A stretch of 64,000 bases of DNA from Parelaphostrongylus tenuis (lineage: Eukaryota > Nematoda > Chromadorea > Rhabditida > Metastrongylidae), in contig JAHQIW010000415.1 in the NCBI GenBank assembly GCA_019055375.1, forward strand, positions 62,001-126,000, given 5' to 3'. Shown here piece by piece: positions 47,467 to 58,261 of the stretch. A program made the position numbers and the translations under genes. The stretch's first letter is position 1. Every line of letters starts with the position of its first letter. The notes below the pieces were generated by a model. It ran no database searches and was not told the origin of the DNA. It saw only the letters and a program-made list of their open reading frames with translations.

Positions 47467-47965
47467 AGCAAAAGATGTTCGAGTGTGAAAGAAAAATTGA
47501 TACTTGTATGTTACGAGGTGGCAAATTTTGAGCCACTCATTCGCTAAACCAGGCAATTTTTATAGGATATATGTAGTTATTCAAAAGCTGGGTCCTCTGC
47601 CTACAACTATAACGTCACCAGCCTTTTCAAACACCCTTTTATGGCCCTGTAAATCCAAAACAAAAATTTATTTTCTCACTCACATTTCGCCTTCATTCGT
47701 ACCACAAGTATAACTTGCTAGAAGCACGAAAAGCATGTCAGCGTGTACGGAATTTTCCGTTGTGTCAAAACGCGCGTTTTATTTGAAGTTTTTGTTGTCA
47801 ATGCGATAAAAAATCCTCAATAAAAAACAATAGTTGCCGCGGCTTCAAAGCATAATGCGGTAGATCACTGTCGAGTTACGATGTAGATCGGCGATAACCT
47901 TACTAGCAAGTCGTTGCTGTGACTTGCCTTCACGTTTTGCTCACGCTATGAACCTTTTCGGTGAC

Positions 47966-48103
47966 TTTACTTACCGTCCAACTCGCGGGGCGGGTGGACG
48001 AGGCCGGGGCGGAACGACTGATTGCGTTTGAAATATTGTCATTCAATTTCAGATTTTTCACCACATCGGCAATATCTTCAGATAAAAACGTAAATCCTGA
48101 TGC
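47966..48103 (-). other. Probable coding exon, unassigned
   Basis: A 46-codon minus-strand exon candidate. It is bounded by an acceptor AACATATCAG (just above 48103) and a strong donor ACG|GTAAGT. The translation starts RVDSLPIASGFTFLSEDIAD and ends SAPASSTRPASW, with ordinary protein composition and a GC-rich end unlike its AT-rich neighbours. I cannot name the family. The opposite strand reads a short Gly/Arg-rich frame (TRGAGGRGRGG), so the GC-rich part alone could mislead. Confidence 0.35.
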
Positions 48104-48239
48104 TATCGGAAGGCTGTCTACACGCTGATATGTTTTAACGCGCTTCCAGTGACTTATACGCCTGGTAAAAGTGCAGGCGAAAGGCAAATAGAAACGAAAT
48201 TTTATTCTGTATGCTATAGCTACATAAAAGGGTGATCTG

Positions 48240-49178
48240 AAAAACCGGTTTTAGCATAGTTGTAGCTAGAAATTTGAGTTTTCCAATGATTACTAACAAT
48301 TTTAAGAGAAGATCCTAACCAGCGAATGAGATCGACTTGAAATTTGCCGCCGTCCAACACATAAGTACCGAAAATTTTACTACACTTTCAGAGCATAATA
48401 TAGAAACCATCTCAAAAATAAAACGCATCCTTCAGATTCTCTATCTTCAAGCTTCAAAAATGTTGAAGTCTCAAAAAGGAATAAAAAATACTTTATTTAA
48501 ATATGGATGCGGATGAGAGAGAAGCACCGAGGATTTTTCTCAGGAGACACATATTTCTGACCAATGGCTTGCATAATGCCGATGTTCTAAGCCTTTTATT
48601 AAACACGGCTGTCCGTTCTCGTTCATAATTTTTCCACTATTTATAAGTACTCAGCCAATTTCTCGTTCACACTCTTGATATAAACTTAGTTATAGTGAGA
48701 GTTATCGATAAACTAACATCGAATACAGCATGCATTATCATTTTTGTTGTAAACTACCCGTTGTTTTCAATTTTTATTCACTGTGATGACTCTTAGGTCT
48801 TGTACAAAACTATGATAGATCATGAGTAGAGTTTTTTTATTGTGATATCCTCCATACAACTCAATATAGTTGATTAATTGTCAGTTTCAGCATAATTCCG
48901 TAATAAGCCAACGTTTTTCTCCATACAAAGCGCATATTTTTAACCGAAGTTAGATGAGCAAAAAAAGATCTTTTTCTATAAGAGTATACGAAGTTTTCAG
49001 AAAATTCCCGCAAAGCGGCGAAAAAAATCTTAATCTAGCGAAAATTGCATATTTTGCTCTGCGCTCATCGATTTCTGTAGCCGTCCCTTAGGGTTAAGCA
49101 GTGAGTAACTATTTCGAGTGCAAAACGTAATCTTTTTCTGCCCTTGCATTACTCGGTGAAAACCACGTGAAAAACCAA
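48240..49178. other. No gene seen
   Basis: AT-rich sequence with no motif-bearing frame and no repeat family recognised. Confidence 0.35.
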
Positions 49179-49490
49179 GGTAAGGATATAACATGTTTTG
49201 AGCTGATAGTCTAATGGTATACAGGCACCTGTTTCGTCCTGTTGGGACTCATCGGTACCCCTCGGTTCAGCCGATCCCCGTGGATACATACTCGACTGCC
49301 AGTCATCACAATGTCAGTGCATCACCTGACTCGGGATGATTTTTTACTCAGCGTCGATTTCTTTAAAGGATTTCCTTACAGCATGAAGATCGGCTGAACC
49401 AAGGGGGGTGGTACTGAGTCCCAATAGGACGAAACAGGCGCTGTATACCACTAGGCGTATCAGCTCAAAACATACTATATCCTCATCAGA
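49179..49490. mobile_element. Foldback MITE, family F1, copy 2
   Basis: Terminal inverted arms start GGTAAGGATATAACATGTTT with CAGGCACCTGTTTCGTCC. They end with GGACGAAACAGGCGCTG and AAACATACTATATCCTCATC. The inner part carries CTCGGTTCAGCCGATCC and its inverse GATCGGCTGAACCAAGG. Same design as the 1362 copy. Confidence 0.8.
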
Positions 49491-50569
49491 TTATATCATT
49501 TTGAGCGATCCTATAAAAAGCGTTCGATAGAAGAAACCAAGGTAAGGTTCAAAATGACCAAAATTTATGCTAACACATAATGCTAAACTAATCTTGAGAT
49601 TTGGTGGAAGACCAAGCACAAACATTGAGCAGCGTGATTTGCTCTATGCAGGTGCAGAGGTCTTTTCGGAATTAAGTTTATTATTGAAGTCGTCATTCAA
49701 ACTACTGGATGATTCTTGAGTAGTGAAGAAAGTTTGCTTTGGCGAAAAAGCCAAAGAACGCAAACGCATAGCACACCAGACACCTCAAAGGAAGGACATG
49801 ATTTTTCCTCGTTGCTATAGCTCAAAAAGAAGGCCTTTCTATAAAGCGAACCCAGTATTGGAATCGAAGTATTTGCAAATAACGATGGGCATCTAAACGT
49901 TCAATGAAAAGCTTATACTAAACGAGAAGACCACGAAACCGGCCAGTGTACCTCTTTTGTGTTTGCTTTTTCAAAAAGCTAAACTGCACATTATATACAG
50001 GATTAACGAGTCCTCATGCTTGACGTTCACATCAGTTACTAAACGATCAGTGCAGTAAAGGAGAGGTGGTCATAAAATGTCGTAGGATACAAACTTCTCT
50101 CCAGCTTATAAGGGCACACAACTGACTTCTTCTGAAGATCTTTTTATCATGGTCATGCCGGTATAGCTATCAGGGAATACTATGGTCATACAACGTGCCA
50201 GTTTGTTGAAGGGAGAAGATGACGGATCATGAAACTGCAACCGAGCTTGATTGTTGCACGAACGGAACGAATAATGTAGTGCACTGAAATTCGCTCAAAA
50301 GTTGAGTACTAACCATCACTGGATCTAAGTTCATATTCATCTTTTATAATCTACATCAACAGCAACTTACCTTCATACAAAACCACAAATGAATTTCAAA
50401 TGAATGACAAAGGAATGAATGCATGAACATAAAACTTCTTATGCGCCTGAGAACAGTGGCGACTTATGACACTAGGAGCACTGATTCCTGTACCCTACGT
50501 ATTTCTTTTCTCAAGACAATATTTTGTGCCTCCTCCAGTTCCCATTTTCGCGATTCACTTCACAAGATC
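49491..50569. other. Upstream flank of the piggyBac remnant; nothing firm
   Basis: No repeat end or coding motif identified. The piggyBac N-terminal domain could begin here (from about 50423) but is too decayed to read. Confidence 0.35.
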
Positions 50570-51569
50570 ATGCACGTGGGTTTACAAAGTTCATCAACAC
50601 ATGAGAGACATGGGCCGCCCCGTTCTTTTCGGATGGAAAGACACAACGATTGAAGAAAATAAGATATTCTTGAGCTTGTGTCTCAAATAACCATTATGCC
50701 ATTGCCAAGGCTCTACGATTACTGGAGCAATAGCCCGCATCTTTCGGGAGTCTCCACAGCGTCGCATGTTATGTCGAGGGATCGCTTCTTCGAGATCATG
50801 AAACACTTGCATGTAAGCAACAGTATGAGTCACGATGTGAATGACAAGTTATAACGAAATAAGACCAATACTGGAACTTGTCAATAAGAATTGTAAGGAC
50901 CCTTTCAAACCATGGGGAGACGTGTGTATCGATGAGTCGATCGTGCCATTCAGAGGACGAATTAAAATGCCGCCTGTATGCACCTTGCAAAAGAAACAGA
51001 TATGGAATAAAGCGATGTAAACTTTGTGGTGAGCGCAAATACACCTACAAAAAAATGGTGCACATAGGTAGCGCAGAGCCGACACCGAATGAGCCACTTG
51101 CAGATTTTGTGGTAAGGGATCTAATGTAGGATCTTCTGAATGAAAGAAGGCACCTCTTTGCCGATAACTGGTACTCCAGCGTCGCCCTATCTGAGATTCT
51201 GCTGCAAAGCAATACATACTTTATTGGAACGTGGAGAAAGACCAGGAAAGACTTGCTTAAGGAGGTCATGGAAGGAAACTGCGCAAAGGCGAGTGGGAAG
51301 CCATGTAGAACTAAAATTGCGTTATGGTTTTGCGATTCAAGGACAGAAGAGACGTCACAGTGCTTTCAACAGCTCACGGCACTGTCAAAAATCCCTGCAC
51401 GGACGAGTTTGAAGTCGTCGAGAGGTGCAATAGGAGAAAGTCGCTGATGGACCAGACTGACCAGATAGCTGTGCCATATCACCAACCCCCAAGAGGACTA
51501 ACAAATGGTGAGAGCATTTCGCTCGTTCTTAACTTCGTACTTTGGTCAGAGAAGATTTCGAGTAACTAG
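50570..51569 (+). pseudogene. piggyBac-type transposase pseudogene
   Basis: Plus-strand frames, joined across several frameshifts, follow the piggyBac DDD transposase from middle to end. In order: RLYDYWSNSPHL (about 50710), MSRDRFFEIMKHLHVSN (50771), KPWGDVCIDESIVPFRGRI (about 50915-50965, first catalytic Asp), RYGIKRCKLC (about 50997), LFADNWYSSVALSEILLQ (about 51155, second Asp) and SLMDQTDQIAVPYHQPPRG (about 51440, third Asp). Breaks near 50695, 50985 and in the 51290 region, plus stops, make it inactive. The C-terminal Cys-rich zinc-binding part is not seen. All three catalytic Asp positions are still visible, so decay is moderate. Terminal repeats with TTAA ends were not identified. It could be an old element or a decayed domesticated gene; the former is more likely. 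Confidence 0.88.
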
Positions 51570-51614
51570 GCGCTGTTTCTACTAAAAGTGCTTTGAAAAA
51601 AATCTCTCTGACGA

Positions 51615-51675
51615 TGAACTATCTTTCCTAGCAACAATCTTTGCATATAATCAAATTTCATTGCTAGGAAAGATA
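51615..51675. repeat. Short perfect hairpin
   Basis: CTATCTTTCCTAGCAA is followed after about 27 bp by its exact inverse TTGCTAGGAAAGATAG. The flanks are AT-rich. It lies just downstream of the piggyBac remnant and may be the stem of a small foldback element. Confidence 0.7.
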
Positions 51676-52835
51676 GTAAAATTTCATTGTGAAGTTGAAA
51701 CAAGGCATTGTGAGGGCGAAACGCAATCTTCTCCTTTAGTATAACGTAGTAATGCGGTTCTTTCAGGAACCAGGCTTACTGTCAAAGCGGCGTTATTCAG
51801 GCTATCGAATGATTAACAAAAACATCAACAAATCAAGAAATATGTTACATGGAACAGAAAAAATGTTTTTCCTTGTATGAAGCGGTTTTTTCGTTGGAAC
51901 ATAGAATTTTTTTTAAAGCATGAGCATTCCCCTTACTATAAACCCTTTATAGGAGCCTTTTCTATAACATTTATATATTTTGCATCACAAGTATCACTAT
52001 GTATCGATAGTTTATCGTGGAATCAAATTTTACTTCGTAATTTCGAGAAGATCTTGTGAGGTTTCATAAAAACGAACACTGGCTGTAAAACGTGTACTTT
52101 TTTCGTTGCAGAACGGACTATAAAAGTCTTTTCACAAAGCAAACATAGTGGGAGATAGAAAAGCATGGGTCAAAAAAGAAGGAATCGAAGTTATATAACA
52201 GCTGGAAATAAGTTTCCTTTCACAATATTTGCTTTCCCCGTTGAAAACTTGATGATTTTTTGATACATAGTTTTTTTCTTAGAATATGAAACTTTTCTCG
52301 AAGTATCTCCTGTTATATTTCATCATTTCATCACGATGATATCCCCTCAGTACCTCAGATAATCAACAAACTACCATATTTCCATCGCAGAGCTGATAGT
52401 ACAGGCTGCGCCCCGACGCGCCGCCGCGCCTCCCCGCCGCACACGCGATGTGCGACAAAAGCCGAAAACGGTCCTTGTCGTTGAATATAAAGGTGTTATC
52501 AAATTAATCAGCCATAAGCAATCGTGTGTTAATTATTGCAATGGCGGGTGATTTTTGTCACTTGACACGCGTGCACTATAATATGTTTTGTCTTCGATTC
52601 TTCTATACTTAAAAGGTACATCCCTTACAATAGATTTGGTCACCAAGAAAAGTATCAGGCTGCTGATGAGGCAGAGGGGCCGAAACGTACGTATAAGAGT
52701 ATATTGGTGCTGTAAGAGGCCTCAAAAAAGGTTTAAAATATGTTATCAGCTTAAATTAAGCTCTTCAGTGTTCTGCATTATCACTTGACTTACCATGGCT
52801 CAAAATCGCACATAGTACATATAATACTGTAATTT
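51676..52835. other. No gene; GC-rich patch at 52404-52445 and weak F3 relic
   Basis: A sharp GC-rich patch (GCGCCCCGACGCGCCGCCGC onward) stands out in AT-rich DNA. Near 52660-52715 the words GCTGATGAGGCAGAGGGGCC and GAAACGTACGTATAAG recall F3/F4 element ends. No coding motif. Confidence 0.4.
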
Positions 52836-52839
52836 TCTA

Positions 52840-53540
52840 GTTTGAGCATGCTATACGTTCCATTTGGCCACACGTTCCCGAGATCGGATGATGCAAAAAA
52901 ATTCTAGATGTCAGCAAGTTGTTGGTTTTGAGGATCGATACAGCAATCCGGTGAAAATTATGTTTGCTCTGCCATCTAGCAACAACCGAACTGTGCACAC
53001 ATGCCTTATTATCACAGTCTTCAACTAGACGGCCTATGGACAAAATTCCACGTGGAGAAAACAGAGCAACGGAAAAGTCATAATGGGTGGATGAACGGAA
53101 CTTATTATACGAAACTCGATTGACAATGGCTTTCTTGTGCAATTGTCTGTGTGTCCCTGAAGACAGGCGTTCAAAATAAGAAAACGGCATTATTTTGCGA
53201 TGATTTTTCACTCTCTCTCACTGCTTTGGCGTTATATCATTAAAGCGTCAGATGGAACACCATCACACACACATCGAAATGACAGCGAGAGAACCATGTT
53301 CAACCACAGCAATGATCAACACATTGCCCCCTAATGAATAAAACTTGATTCTAGTGTGAATAGTCACAAGAAGAAAAACAAATCCCGATTGAGAGTTTTC
53401 TCGACACTGTATTCCGAGTTTTGTCACTGGGATTCACTATTTGTTATGTGAAACCTCCGAAAAAGTTGATTTGCGACAAATCACTCCGATACTAAGAGCT
53501 CAGAACTCAGCTAAGTGGTCAACTCAGCTACACATGCAAA
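52840..53540. repeat. Interspersed repeat R6, copy 1
   Basis: Colinear with 62440-63060 over several blocks: AAAATTATGTTTGCTCTGC, AACTGTGCACACATGC, a TATTATCACA motif, an AGACGG..CCTAT motif and a later TCACTGG segment. A 124-codon minus-strand frame (53211-52837) crosses it, but the second copy is not open, so I do not call it a gene. Confidence 0.55.
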
Positions 53541-53963
53541 TCTGCTTCATCGAAACTTGAATTTTGGAACTTACCCAAGCGAAATTAGTTTTTGCATCGG
53601 TAGCATCATGGAAGTAAATACATTGAGAATGGAATCAATTTTGATGATTTTATGATTGTATAAATGAATCTGAGCGAGAAACATATACATTATAACATTT
53701 CAGCTCATTAAAGTTCATAACTTTTCTTTCGAAAAAAGTTCACCATCTGATGATTAGTCGAGCTCTTTCATGATTACTTGTAATCAAATATTTGCAGAAT
53801 ATCAATCAGCAAATTAAAGAACTTTTTTCCGCCAGCTCTTTCTAATCCAAATACTCACAAAATATGACGAGAGAATGGAGATGAAGTCGAATTTGCCTTA
53901 TTCGCCCTGACAGATAAGAAAGTTTTCTTTCTTTTTTTGTAATTTCGAGTACGTGTTATAAGA

Positions 53964-54278
53964 GTGCTGGCTAATCCCGTACTGACAATCGTCCTTCCTG
54001 CCACACAATCTGTCACTTTGACAGAAGCAGTTGAGCATCTGAGGATCACTTACAATGTGATAAGGTTGTATGCTCAACGGCTGATCTACCTCTATAAGAA
54101 GTCAAATATTGTTTTACCATTGATTTATATCCACTATATTAACAAAGAAGATATAGATTCAAGCCAACGTTTTTCTTGTTGGCAGATGCAAGCTGTTACA
54201 ATAGAAGAATTTATTGAAAAAACAATGACCGATGTCCCGATGGTATCGCTTTATAAAATGCTGGCGAATATCAATTGA
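53964..54278 (+). other. 104-codon open frame, unassigned
   Basis: An ATG-to-stop frame ending MVSLYKMLANIN with no recognised domain. The minus strand over 54050-53930 is also open and Cys-bearing (LNCFCQSDRLCGRKDDC in one frame), and Ly6-type exons occur on that strand at 54.7 kb. I cannot decide which strand, if any, is coding. Confidence 0.25.
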
Positions 54279-54866
54279 CATATAATTCATTCAGTCAAAC
54301 ACTACTGTAACCCAAAAGAAAGTGCCTGTTTCAGATTTTGAAAAACTGAACTGAGATAGTGGTGCTGGATCAAGTGTGGTCATGAGATCCTTGCGATTTA
54401 TTCAACTGAAGTTATAAAAGTGTTTCACTGAGCAGATTGCATGTTAGTTTGACCTTTTGAGGCACTGAAGAAGCGATACCGCCAAAACGTCAGCCATTAG
54501 TTTACTGTACTGGGTGGCATTCGATATTTCTGCTATTAACAACCTTGCATCTGCTCATTGGGAAAACACTGAATCGATTCAATCAAAGATGCGGTTAATA
54601 GACAATTGATCGTGGGAATTATAAATTCAATTAAGAAACAAAATCGATAAACATGCATAGGTCTGCTTCGATGTCTTAGGAACAACAGAAGTTGTTACTT
54701 TAATATTTGCTTAGAAGAGCAAAAGTTTTAGCAAAAACAATTGGAAAGCCGTGAAAAACAGTGACAATGTCGATGCTGAATTGCAGAGATCCTTGCTACA
54801 GCAGCATACTGTCCCTCCTTTTTGAGGATTGGTGGCATCCATCAGTCTGAAAAAGAACACCAATTC

Positions 54867-55380
54867 TTCTGCTATCGACTGCTTTTTTTTTACAGACCCG
54901 CTCAAAATGATTTAATCTGATAAGGATATGACATATTTTGAGCCATAGGTCTAGTGCTATATAGGCGCCTATTTCGTCCTATTGGGACTCATCAGTAGCA
55001 CCCTCCCTCGGTTCCGTCGGTCCCTTGAGGTGTAACAATCCTCCAAAGGAACCGACGCCGAGTAAAATTAAGCACCCAAAGTAGGATGATGTTATTACCT
55101 GACTTTGTGGTGACCGGCAGTCGAGCTTACGGCTTTTAAAATGAACTATACTTCTGCTATCGACTGCTTTTTTACGACCCGCTCAAAATGATTTAATCTG
55201 ATAAGGATATGACATATTTTGAGCCATAGGTCTAGTGCTATATAGGCGCCTATTTCGTCCTATTGGGACTCATCAGTAGCACCCTCCCTCGTTCCGTCGA
55301 TCCCTTGAGGTGAACAATCCTTCAAAGGAACCGACGCCGAGTAAATTAAGCACCCAAAGTAGGATGATGTTATAGTAGGA
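54867..55380. repeat. Local tandem duplication including the Ly6 gene A intron edge
   Basis: The stretch from CTTCTGCTATCGACTGC at about 54868 recurs from about 55151, roughly 283 bp later. It includes the GACCCGCTCAAAATGATTTA flank and the whole left F1 arm. The second copy lacks single bases at several homopolymers (T-run, GTGTAAC to GTGAAC, AAAATT to AAATT). Confidence 0.8.
54917..55139. mobile_element. Foldback MITE F1, copy 3, half element
   Basis: The left arm only: CTGATAAGGATATGACATAT, ATAGGCGCCTATTTCGTCC, then the inner part to the central ACCGGCAGTCGAGCTTACGG. The right arm is missing. It is followed by a second copy of the sequence that precedes it, so it belongs to a local tandem duplication. 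Confidence 0.75.
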
Positions 55381-55573
55381 TGATGCCCTTGAGGTGAAAC
55401 AACAACATCATCCTACTTTGGGTGCTTAATTTTACTCGGCGTCGGTTCCTTTGGAGGATTGTTTCACCTCAAGGGATCGACGGAACCGAGGGAGGGTGCT
55501 ACTGATGAGTCCCAATAGACGAAATAGGCGCCTATATAGCACTAGACCTATGGCTCAAAATATGTCATATCCT
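55197..55573. mobile_element. Foldback MITE F1, copy 4, near-perfect giant palindrome
   Basis: Arms of about 170-180 bp are inverted copies: GGATATGACATATTTTGAGC through CGCCGAGTAAATTAAGCACC on the left, and GGTGCTTAATTTTACTCGGCG through GCTCAAAATATGTCATATCC on the right. Only about 30 bp separate them, around 55375-55405. The arms differ mainly by single-base indels. It lies in intron 2 of Ly6 gene A. Confidence 0.9.
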
Positions 55574-55789
55574 TAACACCAATTATTCTTACAAGAAATC
55601 GATTTTCATGACAATTGTAATCACATATGTGCCAGAAAACTCATTAAAAGAAAGTTATGAAACAATATTATAGGTTATATTCGCTTTTCGATAATATGAT
55701 ATGCTATTCTGATAAGTGGTAAACTCAGAAACACTGCGAGGAACACATGCCCAAGGATTGTTGAGTAATACGCAAAATTCTGAACATCA

Positions 55790-55925
55790 AACGGAGATGA
55801 ACCCGCGTTTCACACACACCGAGATAGCGCCTTACCAAAGTCGTTGCTTTGCTGTCATTCCTTCTTTGATGAAGGGTATCGAAATTATCAGCAGCCAACC
55901 GTCAACAGGCTTGCTTTGGTAAACA
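55790..55925 (-). repeat. Short repeat family S4, copy 1
   Basis: Shares with 59370-59555 and 63085-63300 a GAACCC head, a CACCGAGA..GCGC motif, and a later TCAGCAGCCAACCGTCAACAG block. In the 63 kb copy the minus-strand head looks tRNA-derived. It abuts the 3' end of RTE fragment C. Confidence 0.5.
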
Positions 55926-56748
55926 CATCACCTGTCCACCTGCCGCCCAGTTGACCTTCAAGTGACTCGAGCGGGCACAGAAATACTTCGTTTTTCTATC
56001 GCGTGTAAGAGTAACCCAGTGGGTCCTCCTCGCTCTAGGGATTCGCCAAGCATCATAACTTTCTTTTAGTCTTTTCGTGAAAAAATCGGACCATCGGGTC
56101 GATGGTCTTTCTGTAGAGCGCTTGATATCCCGAGGAATCCACTCGGTAACGGCTTCTCGTCCATTGGTTGTTGTTGAAGCGCATCACGTGTTCAACCCAC
56201 CTTGTTTTAGATATCCTGGCGCGTAGAAAGGCGTCTCCGATTTTCGATCGCTGACGTAGGTTTGGAACTTCGGATCCTTTCTCTGATTTGCGAGATACGG
56301 GATACTCCTAGCATCGACCTTTCCATTGTGTGTGTTCAATAACGCCAAGTGGTCTTTTATCCTGCTTACGTAGTTACCAGGTTTCTGCTGCATACATTAG
56401 GATAGGGATAACTGTCAAGTTGAAGAGGTGGGCACGGAGTCGGACGTTCTTAGTCCTCTTCACTACATTTTCGATGCTCTTAAACGTTCCCCAAGCCGCT
56501 CGTTTCCTCTTGCTCAACTCTGGAGCTAGGTCGTTCATCATGTTGATTTCACGGCCTAGATAGATGTAACTGGAGCATTCGGAAATGTTTGTTTCCTTGA
56601 GCGTAAATGGAGCATTTGAAACCAATCCATTCCTCATAAACATCGTTTTTGTCAGATTTAGTTAAAGGCAAATCTTTCCACAGGCGTTGTCGAAATTGGT
56701 CAACATTCGTTCTGCTTGGTCGATGCTTGGTGCTATGAGGACGATATC
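55925..56748 (-). mobile_element. RTE LINE fragment C, 5'-truncated
   Basis: The C-terminal third of the same RTE family as copies A and B. The frame 56643-56374 reads MFMRNGLVSNAPFTL, YLGREINMMNDLAPELSKRK and VIPILMYAAETW. The end carries the DNRW/DWIPRD region with frameshifts. Similarity to copy B stops at 56748 within the RT catalytic box, consistent with 5' truncation on insertion. It lies in intron 2 of Ly6 gene A. Confidence 0.88.
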
Positions 56749-56819
56749 ACGTAAACACATATCGGCATTGAACCTAGCTAAGCTGACACTTGGCTGTACA
56801 TATATTATCTAACAGAATT

Positions 56820-57000
56820 GTTTTATTCGACTGTTCTAATAGTATTATGATGTTATAACTATATATTTGAGTGATTAGCAAAACTGTGAACAATTAGCGG
56901 AGTTGGAGCAGCGCTTTCCTTTCCGGGAGGATGCTAACCATTCCACACTGAAGCCTTTGTTCTGATATCAGTTTTATCGACGACTATCACTACTAACTGT
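56820..57000. mobile_element. Foldback element F2, degenerate copy
   Basis: Begins TTTTATTCGACTG with a TATTATGATGTTATAAC segment, followed by GCGCTTTCCTTTCCGGGAGG and GCTAACCATTCCACAC. These match the tRNA-like part of the 23125 copy in the same orientation. The other arm is not recognised. Confidence 0.45.
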
Positions 57001-57655
57001 TAACGCTGTACTGTTGATTAATGTCCTGAATAATGAACGATAAAAATCAAAGCAATGCAAAGTAGAATATAATAAAAGCCCGTTAATGCTAATTTGCTCA
57101 TAGGAAGGAAAGGTTCATAGGAAGACTTTGAGAAAGGAAGCCGGTTTGAACTCACATAGTTCGGCTCATTTTTTATAGAACATTCAAAAGAGCGCGCAGA
57201 AAATAGCCATCTACATTTACCTAAAATTTATGGAATTTTAACACAGTCTACCACACGAATGCTGATCTAAACCATTACATTTGAAGCACAATTAATGATA
57301 GCTTTCAATGGAAATGGCGCTTGCTCAGATTGTTACATGTCTCCGGATGTCGTCTTTGAACCTTCCTAAAAGCGGCGATCGAGCATAATTGACCATTCTT
57401 GCCAACAAATATGTTTTTAGTGCCATCTAGTAATCTAACGGAGGACTTTACATGTTTTGCATCTGGTTTATCATCTCAGCAATAGTTTTAGACCATGCTA
57501 ATTTTGCTTCGTTAGCTTCGATACCTTCTACTTTTATTGCTTTTTAGAGATTTTTGCAATTCTTTGCAATCTTCTGTCTAATTTATTGTTTCAGTAATAT
57601 TCTAGTAGTTACTACACCGATTTTGTGAAGGAACATCTGTGAGCACCATTACAAT
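57001..57655. other. Intron sequence, nothing recognised
   Basis: AT-rich DNA within intron 2 of Ly6 gene A. I searched for further Cys-bearing exons and found none. Confidence 0.35.
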
Positions 57656-57659
57656 CTGA

Positions 57660-58045
57660 TACTTATCGTTCCAATGATCGTCGAGTGATTTAAGAGCGGT
57701 CAGTATGACTTCCATTCATCCCTATAGCGTGTGAGAGCAGGCCCACTGCGTTTTCCTTGCTCTAGGAAATAGTTCATCATCATATCTCCTTCCAGTAAAT
57801 TCGTTAATATATTGGGCCATCAGGTTACTGGTCTTTCTCTAATGCACGTGACATCGAAAAAAACCGATTCGTAAAGACTCTCGTCCATCGACTATCGTCA
57901 AAACGTGTTACGTGTTCGACCTACATTACCTTCGATATCTTCGGATCTTCTCATGGTGTGTTCTCTACCGCGAGAACACATGGCATGTCCTCAGGTGGTG
58001 GATAGGGAAATCAGATGTGAACCAAAACGACCGTGTGCTTTCCAG
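57660..58045. mobile_element. Rearranged RTE fragment D: 3' end joined to inverted 5' UTR
   Basis: 57660-57943 is the minus-strand 3' end of the A/B RTE family (CGTCGAGTGATTTAAGAGCG, then a TCCCTATAGCGTGTGAGAGC block). 57965-58045 matches the RTE 5' UTR in the opposite orientation: CTCAGGTGGTGGATAGGGAA and ACGACCGTGTGCTTTCCAGA compare with the inverse of 27620-27690. The two ends are therefore adjacent and head to head. Confidence 0.7.
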
Positions 58046-58056
58046 AGGCCGGACTA

Positions 58057-58090
58057 CTACTAACTACTACTACTACTACTACTATACTAC

Positions 58091-58151
<61 letters not shown>
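58057..58151. repeat. (TAC)n microsatellite
   Basis: About 95 bp of near-pure TAC/CTA repeats with two interruptions (TAACTAC and TATACTAC), directly next to the RTE 5' UTR fragment. Confidence 0.97.
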
Positions 58152-58261
58152 CCACAAAAGTCATCAAACTTTTCGCGTGCATTTTCGGCTGCTGCTTGGA
58201 TACTTCGTTTTTCTCCATGAGTGCCGAGAACGGTAGTAGAAACGATTCCCATTGCGATCAT
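58152..58261 (-). other. Possible signal-peptide exon beside the microsatellite
   Basis: A minus-strand ATG frame begins MIAMGIVSTTVLGTHGEKRS and ends KFDDFCG. A GTAGTAG donor there would make the (TAG)n repeat the start of the intron. The N-terminus resembles a cleavable signal peptide. It lies inside intron 2 of Ly6 gene A in the same orientation, and no downstream exon was found, so it may be chance. Confidence 0.25.

Noticed and set aside
52837..53211. 124-codon minus-strand frame as a gene
   Set aside because: It lies within repeat R6, and the second copy (62440-63060) does not keep the frame.
57912..58236. Plus-strand frames with poly-Tyr or poly-Thr tracts
   Set aside because: They are translations of the TAC microsatellite and RTE fragment; no gene is implied.
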